Source: Prosapia bicincta
Lineage: Eukaryota > Arthropoda > Insecta > Hemiptera > Cercopidae
Direction of reading: 5' to 3'
NCBI GenBank assembly: GCA_036971475.1
Contig: JBAIZL010000002.1
Coordinates: 226,390,604-226,454,603 of the forward strand
Length of the DNA: 64,000 nucleotides
Shown: positions 1 to 14,222 of the stretch, one piece after another
How positions within the stretch are numbered: the stretch's first letter is position 1
Layout of the letters: each line of letters begins with the position of its first letter
The notes under the pieces: model-generated
Told to the model about the DNA's origin: nothing
Databases searched by the model: none
The model's input: the letters and a program-made list of their open reading frames with translations, nothing else
Translations under genes and position numbers: made by a program

Positions 1-540
1 TATAGCTAGATAGGTATAGGTTGCTGATATTACTACCGTTCTCATCGCCTAGATAAGTATAGGTTGCTGCTATTACTACCGTTCTCATAGCCTAGATAAG
101 TATAGGTGTCTGCTACTACTAACGTTATCATAGCCTAGATAAGTATAGGTTGCTGCTACTACTAACGTTCTCATAGCCTAGATAAGTATAGGTTGCTGCT
201 ACTACTAACGTCCTCATAGCTTAGATAAGTATAGGTTGCTGCTATTACTACCGTTCCCATAGCCTAGATAAGTATAGGTTGCTGATACTACTAACGTCCT
301 CATAGCCTAGATAGGTATAGGTTGCTGCTACTACTAACGTTCTCATAGCCTAGATAAGTATAGTTTGCTGCCACTACTAGCGTTCTCACAGCCTAGATAA
401 GTATATAATGCTGCTATTACTACCGTTCTCATAGCCTAAATAAGTATAGGTTGCTCCTATTACTACCGTTCTCATAGCCTAGATAAGTATAGGTACCTGC
501 TATTATTACCGTTCTCATAGCCTATATAAGTATAGGTTGC

Positions 541-2150
541 TGCTATTACTACCGTTCTCATAGCCTAGATAAGTATAGGTTGCTGCTACTACTAATGTTC
601 GCATAGCCTAGATAAGTATAGGTTGCTGCTACTACTAACTTTTTCATAGCCTAGATAAGTATAGGTTGCTGCTACTACTAACGTTCTCATAGCCTAGATA
701 AGTATAGGTTGCTGCTACTACTACCGTCCTAGTAGCCTAGATAAGTATAGGTTGCTGCTATTACTACCGTTCTCATAGCCTAGATAAGTATAGGTTGCTG
801 CTACTACTACCGTTCTTATAGCCTAGATAAGTATAGGTTGCTGCTACTACTAACGTTCTCATAGCCTTGATATGCTTAGGTTGCTGCTCCTACTACCGTC
901 CTCATAGCCTAGATAAGTATAGGTTGCTGCTATTACTACCGTTCTCATAGCCTAGATAAGTATAGGTTGCTGCTACTACTACCGTTCTTATAATCTAGAT
1001 AAGTATAGGTCGCTGCTACTACTAACGTTCTAATAGCCTAGATATGTTTAGGTTGCTGCTACTACTAACGTTCTCATAGCCTAGATAAGTATAGGATGCT
1101 GCTACTACTAAAGTTCTTATAGCTTAGATAAGTATAGGTTGCTACTACTAACGTTCTTATAGCCTAGTTAAGTATAGGTTGCTGCTACTACTACCGTTCT
1201 CATAGCCTAGATATGTTTAGGTTGCTGCTACTACTAACGTTCTCATAGCCTAGATAAGTATAGGTTGCTCCTACTACTAACGTTGTCATAGATTAGATAA
1301 GTATAGGTTGCTCCTACTACTAACGTTCTCATAGCATAGATAAGTATATGTTGCTGCTATTACTACCGTTCTCATAGCCTAGATAAGTTTAGTTTGCTCC
1401 TACTACTAACGTTCTAATATCCTATATAAGTATAGGTTGCTGCTATTACTACCATCCTCATTAGATAGATCCGTATAGTTTGCTCCTACTACTACAGTTC
1501 TAATAGCCTAGATAAGTAGATGTTGCTGATATTACTACCGTTCTCATAGCCTAGATAAGTATAGGATGCTGCTATAACTACCGTTCTCATAGCCTTGATA
1601 GGTATAGTTTGCTGCTATTACTACCGTTGTCATAGCCTAGATAAGTATAGGATGCTGCTATTACTACCGTTCTCATAGCCTAGATAGGTATAGGTTGCTT
1701 CTATTACTACCGTTCTCATAGCCTAGATAAGTATAGTTTACTACTACTACTACCGTTCTCATAGCCTAGATACTTATAGAATGCTGCTATTACTACCGTT
1801 CTCAAAGCCTGGATAATTATAGGGTGCTACTACTACTACCGTTCTCGTAGCCTAGATAAGTATAGGTTGCTGCTATTACTACCGTTCTCATATCCTAGAT
1901 AAGTATAGTTTGCTACTACTACTACTACCGTTATCATAGCCTAGATAAGTATAGGATGCTGCTATTACTACCGTTCTCATAGCCTAGATAAGTATAGGTT
2001 GCTACTACTACTACCGTTCTCATAGCCTAGATAAGTATAGGTTGCTGCTACTACTAACGTTCTCATAGCCTAGATAAGTATTGGTTGCTGCTACTACTAA
2101 CGTTCTCATAGCCTAGATAAGTTTAGGATGCTGCTACTACTAACGATCTA
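541..2150 (+). repeat. Higher-order repeat block, left copy of a 3.8-kb spaced duplication
   Basis: Rare monomer variants here recur in the same order about 3.83-3.87 kb downstream (roughly 4,370-5,930), which is 89-90 monomers away. Markers are the CCTTGATATG monomer at 865 matching 4,691, and AGAATGCTGC at 1,778 matching 5,651. A further partial copy lies near 11,700-12,650 (AGAATGC at 12,354). Boundaries are approximate because they were placed from marker variants only. Confidence 0.75.
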
Positions 2151-4369
2151 ATAGCCTAGATACGTATAGGTTGCTGCTACTACTAACGATCTCATAGCCT
2201 AGATAAGTATAGGTTGCTGCTACTAGTAACGTTCTCATAGCCTAGATAAGTATAGGTTGCTGCTACTACTACCGTTCTCATAGCCTAGATAAGTATAGGT
2301 TGCTGCTACTACTAACGTTCTCATAGCCTAGATAAGTATATTTTGCTGCTATTACTACCGATCCCATAGCCTAAATAAGTATTTTATGCTGCTACTACTA
2401 CCGTTCTCATAGCCTAGATAAGTATAGTTTGCTGCTACTACTACTGTTCTCATAGAATAAATAAGTATAGTTTGCTCCTACTACTACCGTTCTCATAGCC
2501 TAGATAAGTATAGGTTGCTGCTATTACTACCGTTCTCATAGCCTAGATAAGTATAGGTTGCTGATACTACTAACGTCCTCATAGCCTAGATAAGTATAGG
2601 TTGCTGCTACTACTAACGTTCTCATAGCCTAGATAAGTATAGTTTGCTGCCACTACTAGCGTTCTCACAGCCTAGATAAGTATATAATGCTGCTATTACT
2701 ACCGATCTCATAGCCTAAATAAGTATTGGTTGCTGCTATTACTACCGTTCTCATAGCCTAAATAAGTATAGGTACCTGCTATTATTACCGTTCTCATAGT
2801 CTAGATAAGTATAGGTTGCTGCTATTACTACCGTTCTCATAGCCTAGATAAGTATAGGTTGCTACTATTACTACCGTTCTCATAGCATAGATAAGTATAG
2901 GTTGCTGCTACTACTAACGTTCTCATAGCTTAGAAAAGTATAGGTTGCTGCTACTACTAAGGTTTTCATAGTCTAGATAAGTATAGGTTGCTGCTACTAC
3001 TAACGTTCTCATAGCCTAGTTAAGTATATGTTGCTGCTATTACTCCCGTTCTAATAGCCTACATAAGTATAGGTTGCTGCTATTACTACCGTTCTTATAG
3101 CCTAGATAAGTATAGGTTGCTGCTATTACTTTCGTTCTCATAGCCTAGATAGGTATAGGTTGCTGATATTACTACCGTTCTCATCGCCTAGATAAGTATA
3201 GGTTGCTGCTATTACTACCGTTCTCATAGCCTAGATAAGTATAGGTTGCTGCTATTACTACCGTTCTCATAGCCTAGATAAGTATAGGATGCTGCTATTA
3301 CTACCGTTCTCATAGCCTAGATAAGTATAGGTTGCTGCTATTACTACCGTTCTCATATCCTATATAAGTATAGGTTGCTGCTATTAATACCGTTCTCATA
3401 GCCTAGATAAATATAGGTTGCTGCTATTACTACCGTTCACTTAGCCAAGATAAGTATAGGTTGCTGCTATTACTACCGTTCTCATAGCCTAGATAAGTAT
3501 AGGTTACTACTACTACTAACGTTCTCATTGCCTAGATAAGTATATGTTGCTGCTATTACTAACGTTCTCATAGGGAACATAAGTATAGGTTGCTGCTATT
3601 ACTGCCGTTCTCATAGCCTAGATAAGTATAGGTTGCTGCTATTACTACCGTTCGCATAACCTAGATAAGTATAGGTTGCTGCTATTACTACCGTTCTCAT
3701 AGCCTAGATAAATATAGGTTGCTGCTATTACTACCGTTCTCATAGCCTAGATAAGTACAGGTTGCTGCTATTACTACCGTTCTCATAGCCTAGATAAGTA
3801 TAGCTTGCTGCTACTACTAAGGTTCTCATAGCCTAGAAAAGTATAGGTTGCTGCTATTACTAAGGTTCTCATAGCCTAGATAAGTATAGGTTGCTGCTAT
3901 TACTACCGTTCTCATAAACAAGATAAGTATAGGTTGCTGCTATTACTACCGTTCTCATAGCCTAGATAAGTATAGGTTGCTGCTATTACTACCGTTCTCA
4001 TAGCCTAGATAAGTATAGTTTACTACTACTACTACCGTTCTCATAGCCTAGATTCGTATAGTTTGCTACTACTACTACCGTTCTCCTAGCCAAGATAAGT
4101 TTAGGTTGCTACTACTACTAACGTCCTCATAGCCTAGATAAGTATAGGTTGCTGCTATTACTACCGTTCTCACAGCCTAGATAAGTATAGGTTGCTGCTA
4201 CTACTAACGTTCTCATAGCCTAGATAAGTATAGCTTGCTGCTACTACTAACGTTCTCATAGCCTAGATAAGTATAGGTTGCTGCTACTACTAACGTTCTC
4301 ATATCCTAGATAAGTATAGGTTGCTGCTACTACTAACGTTTTCATAGCCTAGATAAGTATAGGTTGCTG

Positions 4370-5930
4370 CTACTACTAACTTGTTCATAGCCAAGATAAG
4401 TATAGGTTGCTGCTACTACTAATGTTCGCATAGCCTAGATAAGTATAGGTTGCTGCTACTACTAAATTTTTCAAAGCCTAGATAAGTATAGGTTGTGCTA
4501 CTACTAACGTTCTCATAGCCTAGATAAGTATAGGTTGCTGCTACTACTACCGTCCTCATAGCCTAGATAAGTATAGATTGCTGCTATTACTACCGTTCTC
4601 ATAGCCTAGATAAGTATAGGTTGCTGCTACTACTACCGTTCTTATAGCCTAGATAAGTAAAGGTTGCTGCTACTACTAACGTTCTCATAGCCTTGATATG
4701 TTTAGGTTGCTGCTCCTACTACCGTCCTCATAGCCTAGATAAGTATAGGTTGCTGCTACTACTACCGTTCTTATAGCCTAGATAAGTATAGGTTGCTGCT
4801 ACTACTAACGTTCTAATAGCCTAGATATGTTTTTAAGTTGCTGCTACTACTAACGTTCTCATAGCCTAGATAAGTATAGGTTGCTGCTACTACTAACGTT
4901 CTTATAGCCTAGATAAGTATAGGTTGCTGCTACTACTAACGTTCTAATAGCCTAGATATGTTTTTAAGTTGCTGCTACTACTAACGTTCTCATAGCCTAG
5001 ATAAGTATAGGTTGCTACTACTAACGTTCTTATAGCCTAGTTAAGTATATTTTGCTGCTACTACTACCGTTCTCATAGCCTAGATATGCTTAGGTTGCTG
5101 CTACTACTAACGTTCTCATAGCCTAGATAAGTATAGGTTGCTCCTACTACTAACGTTCTCATAGATTAGATAAGTATAGGTTGCTCCTACTACTAACGTT
5201 CTCATAGCATAGATAAGTATATGTTGCTGCTATTACTACCGTTCTCATAGCCTAGATAAGTTTAGTTTGCTCCTACTACTAACGTTCTAATATCCTATAT
5301 AAGTATAGGTTGCTGCTATTACTACCATCCTCATAAGATAGATCCGTATAGTTTGCTCCTACTACTACAGTTCTAATAGCCTAGATAAGTATAGGTTGCT
5401 GATATTACTACCGTTCTCATAGCCTAGATATGTATAGGATGCTGCTATAACTACCGTTCTCATAGCCTAGATAGGTATAGGTTGCTGCTATTACTACCGT
5501 TCTCATAGCCTAGATAAGTATAAGATGCTGCTATTACTACCGTTCTCATAGCCTAGATAGGTATAGGTTGCTTCTATTACTACCGTTCTCATAGCCTAGA
5601 TAAGTATAGTTTACTACTACTACTACCGTTCTCATAGCCTAGATACGTATAGAATGCTGCTATTACTACCGTTCTCATAGCCTAGATAATTATAGAGTGC
5701 TACTACTACTACCGTTCTCGTAGCCTAGATAAGTATAGGATGCTGCTATTACTACCGTTCTCATAGCCTAGATAAGTATAAGTTGCTACTACTACTACCG
5801 TTCTCATAGCCTAGATAAGTATAGGTTGATGCTACTACTAACGTTCTCATAGCCTAGATAAGTATTGGTTGCTGCTACTACTAACGTTCTCATAGCCTAG
5901 ATATGTATAGGTTGCTGCTACTACTACCGT
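4370..5930 (+). repeat. Higher-order repeat block, right copy of the 3.8-kb spaced duplication
   Basis: It shares the ordered variants of block 541-2,150. These include monomers with TAATGTTCGCATAG, the TTTTTAAG-extended monomers at about 4,830 and 4,967, and the diverged ATTAGATAGATCCG type monomer. Small differences in spacing (3,826 versus 3,873 bp for different markers) show that monomers were gained or lost after duplication. Confidence 0.72.
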
Positions 5931-7230
5931 TCTCATACCCTAGATAAGTATAGGTTGCTGCTACTACTACCGTTCTCATAGCCTAGATAGGTATAGGTTG
6001 CTGCTACTACTAACGTCCTCATAGCCTAGATAAGTATAGGTTGCTGCTACTACTAACGTTCTCATAGCCTAGATAAGTATAGGTTGCTGCTACTACTAAC
6101 GTTCTCATAGCCTAGATAAGTATAGGTTGCTGCTACTACTACCGTTCTCATAGCCTAGATAAGTATAGGTTGCTGCTACTACTAACGTTCTCATAGCCTA
6201 GACAAGTATATTTTGCTGCTATTACTACCGTTCTCATAGCCTAAATAAGTATAGGTTGCTGCTATTACTACCGTTCTCATAGCCTAGATAAGTATAGGTA
6301 CCTGCTATTATTACCGTTCTCATAGCCTAGATAAGTATAGGTTGCTGCTATTACTACCGTTCTCATAGCCTAGATAAGTATAGGTTGCTACTATTACTAC
6401 CGTTCTCATGGCATAGATAAGTATAGGTTGCTGCTACTACTAACGTACTCATAGCCTAGAAAAGTATAGGTTGCTGCTACTACTAAGGTTTTCATAGACT
6501 AGATAAGTATAGGTTGCTGCTACTACTAACGTTCTCATAGCCTAGATAAGTATATGTTGCTGCTATTACTACCGTTCTAATAGCCTACATAAGTATAGGT
6601 TGCTGCTATTACTACCGTTCTCATAGCCTAGATAGGTATAGGTTGCTGATATTACTACCTTTCTCATAGCCTAGATAAGTACAGGTTGCTGCTATTACTA
6701 CCGTTCTCATCGCCTAGATATGTATAGGTTGCTGCTATTACTACCGTCTCATAGCCTAGATAAGTATAGGTTGCTGCTATTACTACCGTTCTCATAGCCT
6801 AGATAAGTATAGGATGCTGCTATTTCTACCGTTCTCATAGCCTAGATAAGTATAGGTTGCTGCTATTACTACCGTTCTCATATCCTATATAAGTATAGGT
6901 TGCTGCTATTATTACCGTTCTCATAGCCTAGATAAATATAGCTTGCTGCTATTACTACCGTTCACTTAGCCAAGATAAGTATAGGTTGCTGCTATTACTA
7001 CCGTTCTCATAGCCTAGATAAGTATAGCTTGCTGCTACTACTAAGGTTCTCATAGCCTAGAAAAGTATAGGTTGCTGCTATTACTACCGTTCTCATAGCC
7101 TAGATAAGTATAGGTTGCTGCTATTACTACCGTTCTCATAGCCTAGATAAGTACAGGTTGCTGCTATTACTACCGTTCTCATAGCCTAGACGTGTATAGT
7201 TGGCTGCTATTACTACCGTTCTCATAGCCT
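5930..7230 (+). repeat. Higher-order repeat block, left copy of a 6.9-kb spaced duplication
   Basis: The CATACCC variant at 5,934 recurs at 12,809 (6,875 bp, about 160 monomers) and the GACG variant at 7,189 recurs at 14,022 (6,833 bp). Between these the order of variants is the same, so this block is paralogous to about 12,810-14,060. The right copy is the one interrupted by the hairpin insertion, which makes this left copy the natural reference for that site. Confidence 0.75.
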
Positions 7231-8789
7231 AGATAAGTATATTTTGCTGCTATTACTACCGATCCCATAGCCTAAATAAGTATATTTCGTTGCTAATACT
7301 ACCGTTCTCATAGCCTAGATAAGTATAGTTTGCTGCTACTACTACTGTTCTCATAGAATAAATAAGTATAGTTTGCTGCAATTACTACCGTTCTCATAGC
7401 CTAGATAGGTATAGGTTGCTGATATTACTACCGTTCTCATAGCCTAGATAGGTATAGGTTGCTGCTATTACTACCGTTCTCATCGCCTAGATAAGTATAG
7501 GTTGCTGCTATTACTACCGTTCTCATAGCCTAGATAAGTACAGGTTGCTGCTATTACTACCGTTCTCATAGCCTAGATAAGTATATTTGGCTGCTATTAC
7601 TACCGTTCTCATAGCCTAGATAAGTATAGTTTGCTGCTACTACTACTGTTCTCATAGAATAAATAAGTATAGGTTGCTGCTATTACTACCGTTCTCATAG
7701 ACTAGATAAGAAAAGGTTGCTGCTATTACTACCATCAACATTAGATAGATCCGTATAGTTTGCTCCTACTACTAACGTCCTCATAGCCTAGATAAGTATA
7801 GGTGTCGGCTACTACTAACGTTATCATAGCCTAGATAAGTATAGGTTGCTGCTACTACTAACGTTCTCATAGCCTAGATAAGTATAGGTTGCTGCTACTA
7901 CTAACGTCTTCATAGCCTAGATAAGTCTAGGTTGCTGCTATTACTACCGTTCTCATAGCCTAGATAAGTATAGGTTGCTGATACTACTAACGTCCTCATA
8001 GCCTAGATAAGTATAGGTTGCTGCTACTACTAACGTTCTCATAGCCTAGATAAGTATAGTTTGCTGCCACTACTAGCGTTCTCATAGCCTAGATAAGTAT
8101 ATAATGCTGCTATTACTAACGTTCTCATAGCCTAAATAAGTATAGGTTGCTGCTATTACTACAGTTCTCATAGCCTAGATAAGTATAGGTTCCTGCTATT
8201 ATTACCGTTCTCATAGCCTAGATATGTATAGGTTGCTGCTATTACTACCGTTCTCATAGCCTAGATAAGTATAGGTTGCTACTATTACTACCGTTCTCAT
8301 AGCATAGATAAGTATAGGTTGCTGCTACTACTAACGTTCTCATAGCCTAGAAAAGTATAGGTTGCTGCTACTAAATAGGTTTTCATAGTCTAGATAAGTA
8401 TAGATTGCTGCTACTACTAACGTTCTCATAGCCTAGATAAGTATATGTTGCTGCTATTACTACCGTTCTAATAGCCTACATAAGTATAGGTTGCTGCTAT
8501 TACTACCGTTCTCATAGCCTAGATAATTATAGGTTGCTGCTATTACTACCGTTCTCATAGCCTAGATAGGTATAGGTTGCTGGTATTACTACCGTTCTCA
8601 TAGCCTAGATAAGTATAGGTTGCTGCTATTACTTCCGTTCTCATCGCCTAGATAAGTATAGGTTGCTGCTATTACTACCGTTCTCATAGCCTAGATAATA
8701 TAGGTTGCTGCTATTACTACAGTTCTCTAAGCCTAGATAAGTATAGGCCGCTGCTATTACTACCGTTCTCATAGCGTAGATAAGAAAAG

Positions 8790-11700
8790 GTTGCTGCTAT
8801 TACTACTATCAACATTAGATAGATCCGTATAGTTAGCTCCTACTACTAACGTTCTTATAGCCTAGATATGTATAGGTTGCTGCTATTACTACATTCCTCA
8901 TTAGATAGATCCGAATAGTTTGCTCCTACTACTAACGTTTCCATAGCCTAGATAGTTAAAAGTTGCTGCTATTATTACCATCCTCATTAGATAGATTCTT
9001 ATAGTTTGCTCCTACTACTAACGTTCTCATAGCCTAGATAAGTATAGGATGCTGCTATTACTACCGTTATCATAGCCTAGATAAGTATAAGTTGCTGCTA
9101 CTACTAACGTTCTCATAGCCTAGATAAGTATAGGTTGCTGCTACTACTAACGTCCTCATAGCCTAGATAAGTATAGGTTGCTGCTATTACTACCGTTCTC
9201 ATAGCCTAGATAAGTATAGGTTGCTGCTACTACTACAGTTCTCATAGCCTAGATAAGTATAGGTTTCTGCTACTACTACCGTTCTCATAGCCTAGATAAA
9301 TATTGGTTGCTGCTACTACTAACGTTCTCATAGCCTAGATAAGTATAGTTTGCTGCCACTACTACCGTTCTCATAGCCTAAATAAGTATAGGATGCTGCT
9401 ATTACTACCGTTCTCATAGCCTAGATAAGTATAGGTGTCTGATACTACTAACGTCCTCATAGCCTAGATAAGTATAGGTTGCTGCTACTACTAACGTTCT
9501 CATAGCCTAGATAAGAATAATTTGCTGCCACTACTAGCGTTCTCATGGCCTAGATAAGTATATAATGCTGCTATTACTACCGTTCTCATAGCCTAGATAA
9601 GTATAGGTTGCTGCTATTACTACCGTTCTCATACCCTAGATAAGTATAGGTTGCTGCTATTACTACCGTTCTCATAGCCTAGATAAGTATAGTTTACTAC
9701 TACTACTACCGTTCTCATATCCTAGATTCGTATAGTTTGCTACTACTACTACCGTTCTCCTAGCCAAGATAAGTTTAGGTTGCTACTACTACTAACGTCC
9801 TCATAGCCTAGATAAGTATAGGTTGCTGCTATTACTACCGTTCTCACAGCCTAGATAAGTATAGGTTGCTTCTACTACTAACGTTCTCATAGCCTAGATA
9901 AGTATAGCTTGCTGCTACTACTAACGTTCTCATAGCCTAGATAAGTATAGGTTGCTGCTACTACTAACGTTCTCATATCCTAGATAAGTATAGGTTGCTG
10001 CTACTACTAACGTTTTCATAGCCTAGATAAGTATAGGTTGCTGCTACTACTAACTTGTTCATAGCCAAGATAAGTATAGGTTGCTGCTACTACTAATGTT
10101 CGCATAGCCTAGATAAGTATAGGTTGCTGCTACTACTAAATTTTTCAAAGCCTAGATAAGTATAGGTTGTGCTACTAAAAAGGTTTTCATAGTCTAGATA
10201 AGTATAGGTTGCTGCTACTACTAACGTTCTCATAGCCTAGATAAGAAAAGGTTGCTGCTATTACTACTATCAACATTAGATAGATCCGTATAGTTAGCTC
10301 CTACTACTAACGTTCTTATAGCCTAGATATGTATAGGTTGCTGCTATTACTACATTCCTCATTAGATAGATCCGAATAGTTTGCTCCTACTACTAACGTT
10401 ACCATAGCCTAGATAGTTAAAAGTTGCTGCTATTATTACCATCCTCATTAGATAGATTCTTATAGTTTGCTCCTACTACTAACGTTCTCATAGCCTAGAT
10501 AAGTATAGGAAGCTGCTATTACTACCGTTCTCATAGCCTAGATAAGTATAGGTTGCTGCTACTACTAACGTTCTAATAGCCTAGATAAGTATAGTTTGCT
10601 GCTACTACTAACGTTATCATAGCCTAGATCAGTATAAGTTGCTGCTACTACTAACGTTCTCATAGCCTAGATAAGTATAGGTTGCTGCTACTACTAACGT
10701 CCTCATAGCCTAGATAAGTATAGGTTGCTGCTATTACTACCGTTCTCATAGCCTAGATAAGCATAGGTTGCTGCTACTACTACAGTTCTCATAGCCTAGA
10801 TAATTATAGGTTTCTGCTACTACTACCGTTCTCATAGCCTAGATAAATATAGGTTGCTGCTACTACTAACGTTCTCATAGCCTAGATAATATAGTTTGCT
10901 GCCACTACTACCGTTCTCATAGCCTAAATAAGTATAGGATGCTGCTATTACTACCGTTCTCATAGCCTAGATAAGTATAGGTGTCTGATACTACTAACGT
11001 CCTCATAGCCTAGATAAGTATAGGTTGCTGCTACTACTAACGTTCTCATAGCCTAGATAAGAATAGTTTGCTGCCACTACTAGCGTTCTCATGGCCTAGA
11101 TAAGTATATAATGCTGCTATTACTACCGTTCTCATAGCCTAGATAAGTATAGGTTGCTGCTATTACTACCGTTCTCATAGCCTAGATAAGTATAGGTTGC
11201 TGCTATTACTACCGTTCTCATAGACTAGATAAGTATAGTTTACTACTACTACTACCGTTCTCATATCCTAGATTCGTATAGTTTGCTACTACTACTACCG
11301 TTCTCCTAGCCAAGATAAGTTTAGGTTGCTACTACTACTAACGTCCTCATAGCCTAGATAAGTATAGGTTGCTGCTATTACTACCGTTCTCACAGCCTAG
11401 ATAAGTATAGGTTGCTGCTACTACTAACGTTCTCATAGCCTAGATAAGTATAGCTTGCTGCTATTACTAACGTTCTCATAGCCTAGATAAGTATAGGTTG
11501 CTGCTACTATTAACGTTCTCATATCCTAGATAAGTATAGGTTGCTGCTACTACTAACGTTTTCATAGCCTAGATAAGTATAGGTTGCTGCTACTACTAAC
11601 TTGTTCATAGCCAAGATAAGTATAGGTTGCTGCTACTACTAATGTTCGCATAGCCTAGATAAGTATAGGTTGCTGCTACTACTAAATTTTTCAAAGCCTA

Positions 11701-11800
11701 GATAAGTATAGGTTGTGCTACTACTAACGTTCTCATAGCCTAGATAAGTATAGGTTGCTGCTACTACTACCGTCCTCATAGCCTAGATAAGTATAGGTTG
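8790..11800 (+). repeat. Tandem pair of 34-36-monomer higher-order repeats (about 1.5 kb each)
   Basis: The diverged CAACATTAGATAGATCC monomer at 8,810 recurs at 10,271 (1,461 bp). The GATTCGTATAG monomer at 9,725 recurs at 11,271 (1,546 bp), and the AAATTTTTCAAAG monomer at 10,138 recurs at 11,684. Two adjacent blocks of roughly 1.5 kb are therefore near-copies that differ by about two monomers. The first starts near 8,790 and the second near 10,250. Confidence 0.72.
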
Positions 11801-12809
11801 CTGCTATTACTACCGTTCTCATAGCCTAGATAAGTATAGGTTGCTGCTACTACTACCGTTCTTATAGCCTAGATAAGTAAAGATTGCTGCTACTACTAAC
11901 GTTCTCATAGCCTAGATAAGTATAGGTTGCTCCTACTACTAACGTTCTCATAGATTAGATAAGTATAGTTTGCTCCTACTACTAACGTTCTAATATCCTA
12001 TATAAGTATAGGTTGCTGCTATTACTACCATCCTCATTAGATAGATCCGTATAGTTTGCTCCTACTACTACAGTTCTAATAGCCTAGATAAGTATAGGTT
12101 GCTGATATTACTACCGTTCTCATAGCCTAGATAAGTATAGGATGCTGCTATACCTACCGTTCTCATAGCCTAGATAAGTATAGGTTGCTGCTCTTACTAC
12201 CGTTCTCATAGCCTAGATTAGTATAAGATGCTGCTATTACTACCGTTCTCATAGCCTAGATAGGTATAGCTTGCTTCTATTACTACCGTTCTCATAGCCT
12301 AGATAAGTAAAGTTTACTACTACTACTACCGTTCTCATAGCCTAGATACGTATAGAATGCTGCTATTACTACCGTTCTCATAGCCTAGATAATTATAGGG
12401 TGCTACTACTACTACCGTTCTCGTAGCCTAGATAAGTATAGGATGCTGCTATTACTACCGTTCTCATAGCCTAGATAAGTATAAGTTGCTACTACTACTA
12501 CCGTTCTCATAGCCTAGATAAGTATAGGTTGCTGCTACTACTAACGTTCTCATAACCTAGATAAGTATTGGTTGCTGCTACTACTAACGTTCTCATAGCC
12601 TAGATAAGTTTAGGTTGCTGCTACTACTAACGATCTAATAGCCTAGATACGTATAGGGTTCTGCTACTAATACCGTTCTCATAGCCTAGATAAGTATAGG
12701 TTGCTGCTATTACTGCCGTTCTCATAGCCTAGATAAGTATAGGTTGCTGCTACTACTACCGTTCTCATAGCCTAGATATGTATATGTTGCTGCTACTACT
12801 ACCGTTCTC

Positions 12810-14060
12810 ATACCCTAGATAAGTATAGGTTGCTGCTACTACTACCGTTCTCATAGCCTAGATAGGTATAGGTTGCTGCTACTACTAACGTCCTCATAGC
12901 CTAGATAAGTATAGGTTGCTGGTACTACTAACGTTCTCATAGCCTAGATAAGTATAGGTTGCTGCTACTACTTCCCTTCTCATAGCCTAGATAAGTATAG
13001 GTTGCTGCTACTACTAACGTTCTCATAGCCTAGATTAGTATATTTTGCTGCTATTACTACCGTTCTCATAGCCTAAATAAGTATAGGTTGCTGCTATTAC
13101 TACCGTTCTCATAGCCTAGATAAGTATAGGTACCTGCTATTATTACCGTTCTCATAGCCTAGATAAGTATAGGTTGCTGCTATTACTACCGTTCTCATAG
13201 CCTAGATAAGTATAGGTTGCTACTATTACTACCGTTCTCATAGCATAGATAAGTATAGGTTGCTGCTACTACTAACGTTCTCATAGCCTAGAAAAGTATA
13301 GGTTGCTGCTACTACTAAGGTTTTCATAGACTAGATAAGTATAGGTTGCTGCTACTACTAACGTTCTCATAGCCTAGATAAGTATATGTTGCTGCTATTA
13401 CTACCGTTCTAATAGCCTACATAAGTATAGGTTGCTGCTATTACTACCGTTCTTATAGCCTAGTTAAGTATAGGTTGCTGCTATTACTACCGTTCTCATA
13501 GCCTAGATAGGTATAGGTTGCTGATATTACTACCGTTCTCATAGCCTAGATAAGTACAGGTTGCTGCTATTACTACCGTTCTCATCGCCTAGATATGTAT
13601 AGGTTGCTGCTATTACTACCGTTCTCATAGCCTAGATAAGTATATGATGCTGCTATTTCTACCGTTCTCATAGCCTAGATAAGTATAGGTTGCTGCTATT
13701 ACTACCGTTCTCATATCCTATATAAGTATAGGTTGCTGCTATTATTACCGTTCTCATAGCCTAGATAAATATAGGTTGCTCCTATTACTACCGTTCACTT
13801 AGCCAAGATAAGTATAGGTTGCTGCTTTTACTACCGTTCTCATAGCCTAGATAAGTATAGCTTGCTGCTACTACTAAGGTTCTCATAGCCTAGAAAAGTA
13901 TAGGTTGCTGCTATAACTACCGTTCTCATAGCCTAGATAAGTATAGGTTGCTGCTATTACTACCGTTCTCATAGCCTAGATAAGTACAGGTTGCTGCTAT
14001 TACTACCGTTCTCATAGCCTAGACGAGTATAGTTGGCTGCTATTACTACCGTTCTCATAG
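12810..14060 (+). repeat. Higher-order repeat block, right copy of the 6.9-kb spaced duplication
   Basis: It is paralogous to about 5,930-7,230, as judged by shared rare variants (CATACCC monomer, GACGAGTATAGTTGG monomer). It ends at the unit disrupted by the 148-bp foreign insertion. Relative to the left copy, about two monomers are missing across the insertion point. Confidence 0.72.
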
Positions 14061-14074
14061 CCTAGATAAGTATA

Positions 14075-14222
14075 TTACAATAAAAATATTGAAAAGAACC
14101 CCAATACCACAAAAATAACAAATAAGACAAGTTACTTAAGATTTTGATTATTTTTGTGGTATTGGGGTTCTTTTCAATATTTTTATTGTAATATATTGTA
14201 CCACTGTGCTCTTGATATTGTG
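14075..14222. mobile_element. 148-bp foreign insertion with a perfect 48-bp inverted repeat (hairpin)
   Basis: Satellite sequence stops after TAGATAAGTATA (14,063-14,074) and resumes with the same 12 bases at 14,223-14,234. The DNA between is unrelated to the monomer. Bases 14,071-14,118 and 14,148-14,195 are perfect reverse complements (48 bp) around a 29-bp loop, followed by a 27-bp unpaired tail (14,196-14,222). The 12-bp direct repeat looks like a target-site duplication, but both sides are satellite. Comparison with the paralogous unit near 7,230-7,317 suggests two monomers are missing, so replacement during repair is an alternative. There is no coding capacity. It could be a small foldback element, a product of template switching, or a chimeric assembly join. 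Confidence 0.7.
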
